DNA of 64,000 nucleotides from Gammaproteobacteria bacterium. Its GTDB lineage: Bacteria > Pseudomonadota > Gammaproteobacteria > Steroidobacterales > Steroidobacteraceae. Shown in pieces: positions 55,883 to 64,000 of the stretch (within the stretch, counting starts at the first letter, position 1; each line of letters opens with the position of its first letter). The notes under the pieces are model-generated. The model worked only from the letters and a program-made list of their open reading frames with translations, had not been told where the DNA came from and did no database searches. The stretch covers positions 124,001 through 188,000 of the forward strand of contig CANGBB010000001.1 of assembly GCA_947452065.1 (NCBI GenBank), written 5' to 3'. Made by a program: the position numbers and the translations under genes.

Positions 55883-56052
55883 GAGGCGCACCGGATGAAG
55901 ACACAGGCACGACGGCTGCTCACAGAGTTCAGAACAAAAGCAAAAACCACTTCGGACAATAATAAAAACTGTCAGTTATTCGATTCTGTCAGCTTCGGAT
56001 ATCTGGTTTGTAGAGTAGTCAGATCGTCCTGTGTCTTCTTCCGGTGCGCTTC
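55883..56052. repeat. AT-rich spacer flanked by 25-bp imperfect inverted repeats
   Basis: The arm at 55883-55907 matches the reverse complement of 56028-56052 at 23 of 25 positions and encloses ~120 bases of AT-rich sequence, unlike the GC-rich surroundings. A 10-bp inverted pair AGCTGACAGA/TCTGTCAGCT (55755-55764 with 55985-55994) interleaves with it. No transposase and no clear target duplication is seen. The 295 bases between pcm (ends 55755) and the Mth938-like gene (ends 56051) otherwise contain no supported gene. Confidence 0.6.
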
Positions 56053-56425
56053 ACCGGGCCAGTATTAACCCGGCCACCACCTCGCGTCCTTCTTGGCTCA
56101 GCAGGTTGTAGGTCCGGCAGGCGGCTCCCAGTTCCATGCATTCCAACGCCACGCCCAATGCTTCCATTTCGCGTCGCAGGCCGGAAGGCGGATGCGCCGG
56201 CGGGCCGCTTTGGCCGATCAGCACAATGCGCGGCCGGAGTTCCAGCAAGGGTTCGAGCTGAGCGCGATCCAATGAGGCGATGCCGCTGACGGTCCAGCCA
56301 GTGCGCAGCTGACCCATCCCGAGGATGCAGGACTCGCGTACGCACTGGTCTTCGATCCACAGCTCCGTGGACGTATAGCGTCGTACCCGCAGTGCGGTGG
56401 ACTGATTGTCCAGTGTCAGCAGCAT
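56051..56425 (-). CDS. Mth938-domain protein (Xcc1710/NDUFAF3-like)
   Basis: The 124-residue product starts at ATG 56425 (MLLTLDNQSTALRVRRYTST). It has the small alpha/beta Mth938 (DUF498) fold: LRPRIVLIGQSGPPAHPPSG, then the conserved ending TYNLLSQEGREVVAGLIL. Family members include the complex I assembly factor NDUFAF3, but the bacterial role is unclear. The gene is divergent from 56447 (21-base gap), so promoters must overlap. The frame is open well upstream, but that overlaps the divergent gene and is rejected. Confidence 0.85.
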   Translation of the reverse strand: MLLTLDNQSTALRVRRYTSTELWIEDQCVRESCILGMGQLRTGWTVSGIASLDRAQLEPLLELRPRIVLIGQSGPPAHPPSGLRREMEALGVALECMELGAACRTYNLLSQEGREVVAGLILAR

Positions 56426-56446
56426 GGCGCGGTACGATACGCCATC

Positions 56447-57427
56447 ATGACGCGCGCTGTCGTTGTCCTCGCTGATCTTTATCCCGAATCCGGTCACATG
56501 CCGGCGCTGGAGTCCGTTCCGCGCCTGGCCGTGCTGGAGCGGTGTCTGGCGCGCGCGGAGCGCGAGCCGCTGGCCACGGGTGGTTGGCGCTCCTGGCTCG
56601 CTGGCCAGCTGGGTGCGCCTGCTGCCGATGCGATGGCTTCCACGGGCTGCTGGTTTGCCACGCCGGTGCACTATGTGGCCGGACTGGACACGCTGCGGCT
56701 GCATCCCGACGGCTTGCTGCGCCTGTCCCTGCAGACGCAGCAGCAACTGGCTGCAGACTTCGCCAAGGTCTTTGCCGATACCGGTTGGCGATTGCTCCCC
56801 ACGGATGCGCGTGACCTGTTGCTACAGGGGCCGGCTTTGGATGCCGAAGCGCCGGATCCGGCGTTGTTTCGCGGTCAGAGTGCGCGCGATGCGGCGCCAC
56901 GCGGTGGCGGCAGTGCCCCGTTGCGACAGCTGCAGAGCGAAATTGAAATGTGGCTGCACGAGTCCGGTGTTTACGGTACGACGCAGTCGCCACCGCTAAA
57001 GATCAACGGACTGTGGCTGTGGGGGCGTTGGCTGGCACCACAGCTATTTAGTGCCGCCAGTGCCGCCGCGGACGGATCGCGCACCGTCAGTGAAAGTCGC
57101 GCTCAGGTGTACGCCGATGATCTGGGTGCGCGGGCCAGTGCTGCGGCCGCTGGCGTGGCGCATTTTGGTCTGCCGGAGCGGTGGCCCGTGGACGAGCGTC
57201 CAGGTGACCGGTACGTGGTCATCACGGTGCAGGGGATGAATGTGTCGCAGCAAATGGCTGAGCTCGAGCAGCGCTGGCTGCAGCCCGCGTTGGCTGCGCT
57301 GTCGGCCGGGCAGATCACGACGCTGGAGCTGGTCTGCGGTCTGCGCCATTGGCGACTCAATGCCGGCGAGCGCTGGCGTTTCTGGCGGCGGCGCAGCCAC
57401 TGGCTGCCGGAGCTGCTGGCGTGCTGA
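56447..57427 (+). CDS. Conserved phosphoglycerate-mutase-like protein upstream of recJ
   Basis: The 326-residue cytoplasmic product starts MTRAVVVLADLYPESGHMPA. It belongs to a family that sits before recJ in Xanthomonas-like genomes and has been labelled cofactor-independent phosphoglycerate mutase; this rests on recall. Recognisable segments are WLHESGVYGTTQSPPLKING (with LWLWGRW after it) and LRHWRLNAGERWRFWRRRSH. The metal ligands of true phosphoglycerate mutases were not identified, so the activity is doubtful. It overlaps recJ by 7 bases, implying coupled translation. Confidence 0.65.
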   Translation: MTRAVVVLADLYPESGHMPALESVPRLAVLERCLARAEREPLATGGWRSWLAGQLGAPAADAMASTGCWFATPVHYVAGLDTLRLHPDGLLRLSLQTQQQLAADFAKVFADTGWRLLPTDARDLLLQGPALDAEAPDPALFRGQSARDAAPRGGGSAPLRQLQSEIEMWLHESGVYGTTQSPPLKINGLWLWGRWLAPQLFSAASAAADGSRTVSESRAQVYADDLGARASAAAAGVAHFGLPERWPVDERPGDRYVVITVQGMNVSQQMAELEQRWLQPALAALSAGQITTLELVCGLRHWRLNAGERWRFWRRRSHWLPELLAC

Positions 57428-59166
57428 CGCTATCGCGCCGTGCGCTCTTGGCAGATCCGGACTCACTGGATCCGACACTCCATCCGGTACTGCGTCGCGC
57501 GTACGCCGCGCGCGGGATTCAGGCAATGTCCGAGCTCGCGCACTCGCTCGACACGCTGTTGCCGGTCGGGACATTGACCGGGGTTCAGGCCGCAGCGGAG
57601 TTGCTGCTCGCGCATCGTGCCCAGCGCATCACGGTGGTGGGTGACTTCGACGCTGATGGTGCCACCAGCACGGCCCTGGTCCTGCGCGCGCTGCGCAGCT
57701 GGGGATTTACGGATACCGATCATCTGGTGCCCAACCGCTTCGAGTTCGGCTACGGCCTGACGCCGGAAATCGTGCAGCTGGCCATCGAGCGCGGTTCACG
57801 TCTGATCGTGACTGTGGACAATGGTGTGGCCAGCAACGCGGGCGTGGCGGTGGCGCGGGCCGCAGGGATTGATGTGCTGGTCACCGATCACCACCTGCCC
57901 GGCGATACGCTGCCGCCGGCCAGCGTCATTGTGAATCCCAATCTGCCTGGCAGTGACTTTGGCAGCCGCGCGCTGGCCGGAGTTGGCGTCGCCTTCTATG
58001 TGCTGGCGGCGCTGCGTCGCCGGCTCGATGCAGACGGGCTGCTGCCGCCGGGTGCTCCGCCGGTCACGCAATGGCTGGATCTGGTGGCGCTGGGGACGGT
58101 GGCCGATGTGGTGCCACTGGATCACAACAATCGCGTACTGGTCGCGCAGGGCGTGGCGCGCATTCGCGCCGGTCGTTGTGTGCCGGGGATCAGTGCGCTG
58201 TTCGGTGTCGCGAATCGTGATCCGTCGCAACTCGTGGCCGGTGATCTGGGATTTGTTGTCGGCCCGCGCATCAACGCCGCGGGGCGCCTGAGCGATATGT
58301 CGCTCGGTATCCGCTGTTTGTTGAGTGACGATGCAACCGAGGCCCGACAGCTTGCCGAAGAGCTGAACACACTGAACCTCAAGCGGCGCGAGATCGAGGC
58401 CGACATGCAGTCTCAGGCGCTGGCGGCGGTGCGTAGTCTGCGTTCCGAATCGAGCTCAGGCGTGGCGTCGGTTGCTCAGGCTCGCAGTCAGCGCGCGGGC
58501 GTGGTGCTCTTCGATGCCTCGTGGCATCAGGGTGTCGTCGGGCTGGTGGCCAGTCGTATCAAGGAACAACTGCGTCGACCGGTCATTGCGTTCGCGCCGG
58601 TGGAAGGCGGGCAGCTGCGTGGTTCAGCCCGTTCGGTGGCCGGGGTGCATATCCGTGATGTGCTGGCCAGTATCGATGCGCGGCATCCCGGCATGCTTGG
58701 GCGTTTTGGTGGTCATGCGATGGCCGCCGGCCTCTCGCTGGAGCTGCCGCAGCTGGATCGCTTTGCCCGCGAGTTCGATGCGGAGGTCGCCACTTGGCTG
58801 GCCGCGCAGGGATCGCCTGACGTGATCGAGACCGACGGGGAGCTGGAAGAGCGTGACATCGCGTTGCCGACAGCAGTTTCATTGCGCGCCGGCGGGCCTT
58901 GGGGCTCGGCTTTCCCTGAGCCGCTGTTCGATGGCCTGTTCGAGATCCGCGACTCGCGTGTCGTGGGCGAGCGGCATCTGAAGATGCAGGTGGCTGCGCC
59001 GGAGGGGCGGGGCGTCTTTGAGGCCATCGCATTCAACTGCATCGATCCCGCCGCGCCGCGGCCCGCGCCGGTTGGCCGGCAGCGGCTGGTCTACCGGCTT
59101 GGAACCAATGAGTATCGCGGTGAGCTGCGCCTGCAGTTGGTCGTCGAGCATTGGCTGCCCGCCTGA
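57421..59166 (+). CDS. recJ: Single-stranded-DNA-specific exonuclease RecJ
   Basis: The 581-residue product is read from GTG 57421, inside the end of the preceding gene. RecJ degrades ssDNA 5'-3' in recombination and mismatch repair. DHH-family motifs are VVGDFDADGATST, VTVDNGVAS and VLVTDHHLPGD. The DHHA1 domain shows FGGHAMAAGLSLELPQLDRF. The final OB-fold part ends VYRLGTNEYRGELRLQLVVE. The length equals E. coli RecJ (577). It precedes prfB and lysS as in E. coli and Xanthomonas. Confidence 0.96.
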   Translation: MLTLSRRALLADPDSLDPTLHPVLRRAYAARGIQAMSELAHSLDTLLPVGTLTGVQAAAELLLAHRAQRITVVGDFDADGATSTALVLRALRSWGFTDTDHLVPNRFEFGYGLTPEIVQLAIERGSRLIVTVDNGVASNAGVAVARAAGIDVLVTDHHLPGDTLPPASVIVNPNLPGSDFGSRALAGVGVAFYVLAALRRRLDADGLLPPGAPPVTQWLDLVALGTVADVVPLDHNNRVLVAQGVARIRAGRCVPGISALFGVANRDPSQLVAGDLGFVVGPRINAAGRLSDMSLGIRCLLSDDATEARQLAEELNTLNLKRREIEADMQSQALAAVRSLRSESSSGVASVAQARSQRAGVVLFDASWHQGVVGLVASRIKEQLRRPVIAFAPVEGGQLRGSARSVAGVHIRDVLASIDARHPGMLGRFGGHAMAAGLSLELPQLDRFAREFDAEVATWLAAQGSPDVIETDGELEERDIALPTAVSLRAGGPWGSAFPEPLFDGLFEIRDSRVVGERHLKMQVAAPEGRGVFEAIAFNCIDPAAPRPAPVGRQRLVYRLGTNEYRGELRLQLVVEHWLPA

Positions 59167-59213
59167 AGCCGCACTGCGCTAAACTGCACGCCTCTCCGCA
59201 AGCTGGATGAATC

Positions 59214-60309
59214 GTGGAAGTCACGCAACTAAAGCGCACGCTGAAAGATCTCGAGGAGCGCGTCAGCTCCTTGAGGGGGTTTCTTTGAGTACGACAGCAA
59301 GAAAGAGCGACTCGAGGAAGTCTCGCGTGAGCTGGAAGACCCCGCCATCTGGAGCACGCCCGATCGGGCCCAGGAACTAGGCCGCGAACGCAGCCGGCTG
59401 AGCGCAGATCTCGAAGTCATGGATCGCACCGGTAATGCGATCCGCGACAGTGGCGAGCTGCTCGAACTCTCCGAGCATGACAACGATGCGGCGGCGCTGG
59501 CCGAAATCGAGAATGACGTGCTGCGCATCGATCAGGATGTGCGCAAGCTCGAGTTCAAGCGCATGTTCAGCGGTGAGATGGACTCGCATAACTGCTTCCT
59601 AGATATTCAGGCCGGTGCCGGTGGTACCGAGGCCCAGGATTGGGCGCAGATGCTGATGCGTATGTACATCAAGTGGGCGGGCAGTCATGGTTTCGCCTGC
59701 GAGGTCATGGATTCAAGTCCGGGCGAAGTGGCCGGTATGAAGTCCTGTACGCTCGAGATTCGAGGTGACTACGCCTATGGCTGGCTGCGGACCGAGATTG
59801 GCGTTCACCGTCTGGTGCGCAAGTCACCCTTTGATTCGGGCAACCGCCGGCATACCTCTTTCGCCTCCGTTTTCGTGTCGCCTGAGATCGATGACGACAT
59901 TAAGGTCGATCTCAATCCGGCCGACATCACGATGGATGTGTATCGCAGCAGCGGCGCGGGTGGGCAGCACGTCAACAAGACCGAGTCGGCGGTGCGACTG
60001 ACGCACGGGCCCACCGGCATCGTCGTCGCCTGCCAGAACGAGCGCAGCCAGCACAAGAACCGCGCCACGGCGATGAAGATGCTGAAGGCCAAGCTGTACG
60101 AACTGGAAGTCAACAAGCGTAACGCCGCCGCACGCGTGCTTGAGGAATCCAAGTCGGATGTGAGCTGGGGTCATCAGATCCGCTCCTATGTACTCGACCA
60201 GTCGCGCATCAAGGATTTGCGCACGGGCGTCGAGGTTGGTGCGACGGACAAGGTGTTGGACGGTGATCTGGATCCGTTCCTGGAAGCGAGCCTCAAGGCT
60301 GGTCTGTAG
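59214..60309 (+). CDS. prfB: Peptide chain release factor 2, with programmed +1 frameshift
   Basis: Release factor 2 reads UGA and UAA stops. Translation starts at GTG 59214 and 24 codons lead to CTT-TGA. The internal Shine-Dalgarno AGGGGG (59274-59279), then TTTCTTTGA (TGA at 59286-59288), is the classical autoregulatory shift signal. Skipping T59286 continues as [16 protein letters not shown] to the stop at 60309, about 364 residues (E. coli 365). The GGQ motif ([14 protein letters not shown]) and the stop-recognition SPF motif ([13 protein letters not shown]) are intact. This CDS is a join of 59214-59285 and 59287-60309, not a broken gene. Confidence 0.97.
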
Positions 60310-60320
60310 AAGGACATGAT

Positions 60321-61802
60321 GTGAGCGAGGAAGAAAACAAGCTGATCACCGAACGGCGCGCCAAGCTGCATGCCGTCCGTCGCGAAGGCGTGGCCTTCCC
60401 GAATGACTTCCGGCGCAATGCGCTGGCCGCCGAAGTGCTGGCCAACCATGCCGAGCACGACAACGCGTGGCTGGAGGCTAACCCGGTGCGGGTGCAGGTC
60501 GGTGGCCGCATGATGTTCAAGCGCGTCATGGGCAAGGCCAGCTTCGCGAAGATTGCCGATCGCAGCGGCCAAGTGCAGTTGTTCCTTCAGGAAGCGACGC
60601 TGGGCGAGAGCTATGAGGCCTTCAAGGGCTGGGATGTCGGCGACATTCTCGGTGCGGAGGGCGTGCTGTTTCGCACGCGTACCGGTGAGCTATCGGTGCG
60701 TGTCGAGACCCTGCGTCTGCTCACCAAGTCATTGCGGCCGTTGCCGGATAAATGGCACGGCCTGACGGATACCGATACCCGCTATCGTCAGCGCTATGTC
60801 GATCTGATCGTCAACGATGAGAGCCGAGCGGTGTTCCGCAAGCGCACGCGCATCGTCCGTCTGGTGCGTGATTTCCTGGATACCATGGACTTCACCGAGG
60901 TCGAGACGCCGATGATGCAGCCGCTGGCCGGCGGCGCCGCCGCGCGGCCCTTCGTGACGCACCACAATGCGCTCGACATGCAGATGTTTCTGCGCATCGC
61001 GCCGGAGCTTTATCTCAAGCGTCTGATCGTCGGTGGTCTGGAGCGTGTCTACGAGATCAACCGGAATTTCCGTAACGAAGGTCTCTCGACGCAGCACAAT
61101 CCCGAGTTCACCATGCTCGAGTTGTACTGGGCATTCCGGGACTTCCGCGATCTGATGGACCTGCTGGAGCGTCTGCTGCGCTCGCTGGCCGAAGCGGTGG
61201 CTGGTGGGTTGCAGGTCAGTTATCAGGGGCGTGTGTACGACCTCGCGGTGCCGTTCCGGCGCGTCAGCGTTGCCGACCTCGTGCTCGAGCACAATCCGGG
61301 CATCGACGCGGCGCGGTTGCGTGACGTTCCTTATCTGCGCGCCTGGTGCGAGAAGCTTGGCATTCCGTTCAAGCCCGGCGACGGCGCCGGCAAGCTGCAG
61401 ATCGAGATTTTCGAGAAGACGGCCGAGCACACGTTGCAGGATCCAACCTTCGTCACCGGTTATCCGGCCGAGGTCTCGCCGCTGTCGCGCGCGAATGATG
61501 CGGATCCGTTCCTGACCGATCGCTTCGAGTTCTTCATTGCCGGCCGTGAGCTGGCCAATGGGTTCTCGGAGCTGAATGATCCCGAGGATCAGGCCGAGCG
61601 CTTCCATCAGCAGGTGGCGCGCAAGGAAGCCGGCGATGATGAGGCCATGCATTACGACGCCGACTACATCCGCGCGCTGGAATACGGCATGCCGCCCACC
61701 GCGGGTCTGGGCATTGGTATCGACCGGTTGGTGATGTTCCTGACGGATGCGCCGTCCATCCGCGACGTGCTGCTGTTCCCGCATCTGCGGCCGGAGTCCT
61801 GA
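60321..61802 (+). CDS. lysS: Lysyl-tRNA synthetase, class II
   Basis: The 493-residue product is read from GTG 60321, 11 bases after prfB. The N-terminal OB-fold (anticodon binding) has [20 protein letters not shown]. The class II core shows [20 protein letters not shown] (motif 1 region), [20 protein letters not shown] and [20 protein letters not shown] (motif 2), and [20 protein letters not shown] (motif 3). It charges tRNA(Lys). Length is close to E. coli LysS (505). The prfB-lysS pairing is conserved in gammaproteobacteria. Confidence 0.97.
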   Translation: MSEEENKLITERRAKLHAVRREGVAFPNDFRRNALAAEVLANHAEHDNAWLEANPVRVQVGGRMMFKRVMGKASFAKIADRSGQVQLFLQEATLGESYEAFKGWDVGDILGAEGVLFRTRTGELSVRVETLRLLTKSLRPLPDKWHGLTDTDTRYRQRYVDLIVNDESRAVFRKRTRIVRLVRDFLDTMDFTEVETPMMQPLAGGAAARPFVTHHNALDMQMFLRIAPELYLKRLIVGGLERVYEINRNFRNEGLSTQHNPEFTMLELYWAFRDFRDLMDLLERLLRSLAEAVAGGLQVSYQGRVYDLAVPFRRVSVADLVLEHNPGIDAARLRDVPYLRAWCEKLGIPFKPGDGAGKLQIEIFEKTAEHTLQDPTFVTGYPAEVSPLSRANDADPFLTDRFEFFIAGRELANGFSELNDPEDQAERFHQQVARKEAGDDEAMHYDADYIRALEYGMPPTAGLGIGIDRLVMFLTDAPSIRDVLLFPHLRPES

Positions 61803-61806
61803 GCCA

Positions 61807-62631
61807 ATGCTGAATGCCGCCGCGCCTATTGGGGTATTCGACTCCGGTGTCGGCGGACTGACAGTGCTGCGCGCGTTGCGAACCGAGTTGCCGCACGAGA
61901 GTTTCATCTACCTCGGCGATACAGCGCGACTGCCGTACGGCACCAAGAGCCCGGAAACCGTTGTGCGCTATGCGCAGCAGGCGGCCGAGGCGCTGGTCGC
62001 GCGTGGCATCAAGGCGCTGGTGGTGGCCTGCAACACAGCCTCCGCCACAGCGCTCCCGGCCTTGCAGCTGCGCTTTGACGACCTGCCGGTGATTGGTGTG
62101 GTCGAGCCGGGTGCGCGGGCGGCAGTGGCCGCCAGTCGCAGCGGGCGCATTGCGGTGCTGGCTACGGAGGGCACGGTGCGTGGCGGTGCCTATCAGCAGT
62201 CGATCCTGACACTACGGCCGGAGGCGCAGGTGCAGGCCGTGGCCTGCCAGCTGTTCGTCGCGTTGGCTGAGGAGGGCTGGGTCGATGGCGCAGTGGCCGA
62301 GGCTGCGGCGCGCCGTTATCTCGAGCCGCTGCTTTCCGCACCGCCTGATCAGCGTCCTGATGTCATTGTGCTTGGCTGCACGCATTTTCCGGTCTTGCGA
62401 CCGGTGATCACGGCACTGGCTGGCAACGCTGTGCAGATCGTGGATTCGGCCGCCACCACGGCGCGCTGCGTCAGCGAACTGCTGCAGCAGCGTGGTTTGT
62501 TGAATACGTCGTCGGCACCGGGCGAGGTGCGCTTCCTCGCCACCGATGGTCTGCTGCGCTTCACGACGGTTGGTGTCCGTTTTCTGGGCACCGCCATTTC
62601 GGCTGCCGACGTCGAACTGATCGATCTGTAG
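61807..62631 (+). CDS. murI: Glutamate racemase
   Basis: The 274-residue product makes D-glutamate for peptidoglycan. The start ATG 61807 gives MLNAAAPIGVFDSGVGGLTV, 4 bases after lysS. The two catalytic cysteines lie in VVACNTASATALPAL and VLGCTHFPVLRPVI. The family phrase FIYLGDTARLPYGTKSPETV is present. It is followed by a 9-bp hairpin and the convergent metY. Confidence 0.96.
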   Translation: MLNAAAPIGVFDSGVGGLTVLRALRTELPHESFIYLGDTARLPYGTKSPETVVRYAQQAAEALVARGIKALVVACNTASATALPALQLRFDDLPVIGVVEPGARAAVAASRSGRIAVLATEGTVRGGAYQQSILTLRPEAQVQAVACQLFVALAEEGWVDGAVAEAAARRYLEPLLSAPPDQRPDVIVLGCTHFPVLRPVITALAGNAVQIVDSAATTARCVSELLQQRGLLNTSSAPGEVRFLATDGLLRFTTVGVRFLGTAISAADVELIDL

Positions 62632-62652
62632 CGCCTGCGCAGCCGCAGGCGC
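62631..62652. terminator. Hairpin between murI and metY
   Basis: GCGCCTGCG (62631-62639) pairs perfectly with CGCAGGCGC (62644-62652) around CAGC. There is no T-run; it sits between convergent genes. Confidence 0.5.
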
Positions 62653-62669
62653 ACCAAGACCTCTGTCGC

Positions 62670-63962
62670 TTAAACCGCCGCCAGCGCTGCCTGCAGGTCA
62701 GCCTTCAGGTCGTCGATGTGCTCAATGCCGACGCACAAGCGGACGGTTTCTTCGCTGACGCCGGCGGTCTTGAGTTCCTCCGCCGACAACTGACGGTGCG
62801 TCGTCGAGGCCGGATGAGTGGCCAATGACTTGCAGTCGCCGATGTTCACAAGGCGAGTGAACAACTGCAGGGCGTCGAGGAAACGTTCGCCACCCGCACG
62901 GCCGCCCTTCACGCCGAAGGTGAGCAGGCCGGAGGCGCGTCCACCCATCAGTCGACGGACCAGCGCGTGGTCGGGATGGTCCTCGAGGCCCGCATAGTTC
63001 ACCCAGGTCACTGCCGGATGCGCCTTGAGGAACTGCGCCACGGCGAGGGTGTTGCTGCAGATGCGATCCATGCGCAGCGCCAGCGTTTCGATGCCCTGCA
63101 GAATCTGCCAGGCATTGAACGGCGAGATGGCGGCGCCCATGTTGCGCAGGGGTACCACACGCGCACGTCCGATGTAGGCCGCCGGTCCGAGTGCTTCGGT
63201 GTAGACCACACCGTGGTAGCTGACATCGGGCTCGTTCAGGCGCTTGAAGCGGGCCTTGTGCTCCGCCCAGGGGAACTTGCCGGAATCAACGATTGCGCCA
63301 CCCACTGAAGTGCCGTGGCCGCCGAGGTACTTGGTCAGTGAGTGCACCACAATGTCCGCACCGTGTTCGATGGGGCGGCACAGATAGGGCGAGGGCACCG
63401 TGTTGTCGACGATGAGCGGAATGCCATGACGATGGGCGATGGCAGCCATCGCTGCGATGTCGGTGATGTTGCCCTGCGGATTGCCCAGCGATTCGACATA
63501 CAGCGCCTTGGTGCGCGCGTCGATCAGCGGTTCGAAGCTGGCGGGCTTGCGATAGTCGGCAAAGCGCACTTCGATGCCGAACTGCGGCAGGGTGTGAGCA
63601 AAGAGGTTGTACGTGCCACCATACAGCGCGCTGCTGGAGACGATGTTGTCACCGGACTCGGCGATGGTCTGGATGGCGTAGGTGATGGCCGCTTGACCCG
63701 ATGCCAGTGCGAGCGAAGCCAGTCCACCCTCGAGCGCTGCGAGTCGCTCTTCGAGCACCGCCTGCGTCGGGTTCATGATGCGGGTGTAGATGTTGCCGGC
63801 GACTTTCAGGTCGAACAGATCCGCACCATGCTGGGCGCTGTCGAAGGAGTAGGCCACGGTCTGGTACAGCGGCACGGCCACCGAGTGGGTGGTCGGTTCA
63901 GGTACATAGCCTGCGTGCACGGACTTGGTTTCAAATCGCCACTGGCTGATATCGCGTGTCAC
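62670..63962 (-). CDS. metY: O-acetylhomoserine sulfhydrylase (aminocarboxypropyltransferase)
   Basis: The 430-residue PLP enzyme of the Cys/Met metabolism family converts O-acetylhomoserine and sulfide to homocysteine. The start [20 protein letters not shown] is the MetY-type N-terminus. [40 protein letters not shown] and the PLP-lysine site [20 protein letters not shown] are clear. The length (~430) fits MetY better than MetB or MetZ (about 390-400). The promoter lies near the window edge; only 38 bases upstream are visible, so any SAM riboswitch cannot be judged. Confidence 0.94.
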   Translation of the reverse strand: MTRDISQWRFETKSVHAGYVPEPTTHSVAVPLYQTVAYSFDSAQHGADLFDLKVAGNIYTRIMNPTQAVLEERLAALEGGLASLALASGQAAITYAIQTIAESGDNIVSSSALYGGTYNLFAHTLPQFGIEVRFADYRKPASFEPLIDARTKALYVESLGNPQGNITDIAAMAAIAHRHGIPLIVDNTVPSPYLCRPIEHGADIVVHSLTKYLGGHGTSVGGAIVDSGKFPWAEHKARFKRLNEPDVSYHGVVYTEALGPAAYIGRARVVPLRNMGAAISPFNAWQILQGIETLALRMDRICSNTLAVAQFLKAHPAVTWVNYAGLEDHPDHALVRRLMGGRASGLLTFGVKGGRAGGERFLDALQLFTRLVNIGDCKSLATHPASTTHRQLSAEELKTAGVSEETVRLCVGIEHIDDLKADLQAALAAV

Positions 63963-64000
63963 GGTGTGCTCCTGGAATGTTCCGGTTCGAGGGGCGCTAG

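Noticed and set aside
55817-56068. 83-residue frame in the AT-rich spacer after pcm
   Set aside because: No ribosome site, no family features, Cys/Phe-rich ending formed by the inverted-repeat arm; it also runs into the opposite gene.

Overview
The window is a chromosomal segment of a GC-rich gammaproteobacterium. Both ends carry housekeeping genes in an order familiar from Pseudomonas and Xanthomonas relatives: dnaE-accA-tilS-pyrG-kdsA-eno on the left and ftsB-ispD-ispF-surE-pcm, recJ-prfB-lysS-murI on the right. The accessory content (large TonB receptors in tandem, several DUF6152 proteins, sulfatase-like proteins, an exported molybdenum hydroxylase) suggests a Steroidobacter/Nevskiales-type lineage. 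That placement is inference from gene content, not a search result.

Region 1 (1-8140) is a tight run of core genes on the + strand: the end of dnaE, accA, tilS, pyrG, kdsA, eno (kdsA and eno overlap by 4 nt) and a class I fructose-bisphosphate aldolase, closed by a hairpin terminator.

Region 2 (about 8.2-52.1 kb) separates eno from ftsB, which are neighbours in many gammaproteobacteria. Almost every gene here encodes an exported or membrane protein: two PhoD-like phosphatases, two exported NmrA-like nucleotide-binding proteins, an MFS/spermidine-synthase-like fusion, three DUF6152 proteins, two sulfatase-like proteins, YceI, three paralogous TonB-dependent receptors, an FG-GAP propeller, a PEBP/YbhB protein, a HiPIP, an EF-hand protein, a YHYH protein, a pair of small four-helix membrane proteins, a SnoaL-like protein, an OmpR/EnvZ-type two-component system, a Sel1 protein, a DUF4159 protein, a double GlcG/HbpS protein, an NHL-like propeller and a two-subunit molybdenum hydroxylase of the isoquinoline 1-oxidoreductase type. 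Twelve of these unrelated proteins carry the same kind of Gly/Met/Ala-rich low-complexity segment (GMGGG-like units), behind the signal peptide, inside the protein or at the C-terminus. This is the most unusual signal in the window. All three DUF6152 proteins are also predicted to begin with His-His once the signal peptide is removed, which together with the Met-rich tracts suggests, without proving, a role in periplasmic metal (copper) handling.

Region 3 (52.1-64 kb) returns to core genes: ftsB, ispD/ispF (isoprenoid synthesis), a Smr protein on the opposite strand, surE, pcm, an AT-rich 295-bp convergent spacer with long inverted repeats, a Mth938-like protein, a phosphoglycerate-mutase-like protein, recJ, prfB with the classical programmed +1 frameshift, lysS, murI and a convergent O-acetylhomoserine sulfhydrylase gene.

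No tRNA, rRNA, CRISPR array, transposase or integrase was recognised. The longest gene-free stretch is the 295 bp after pcm.
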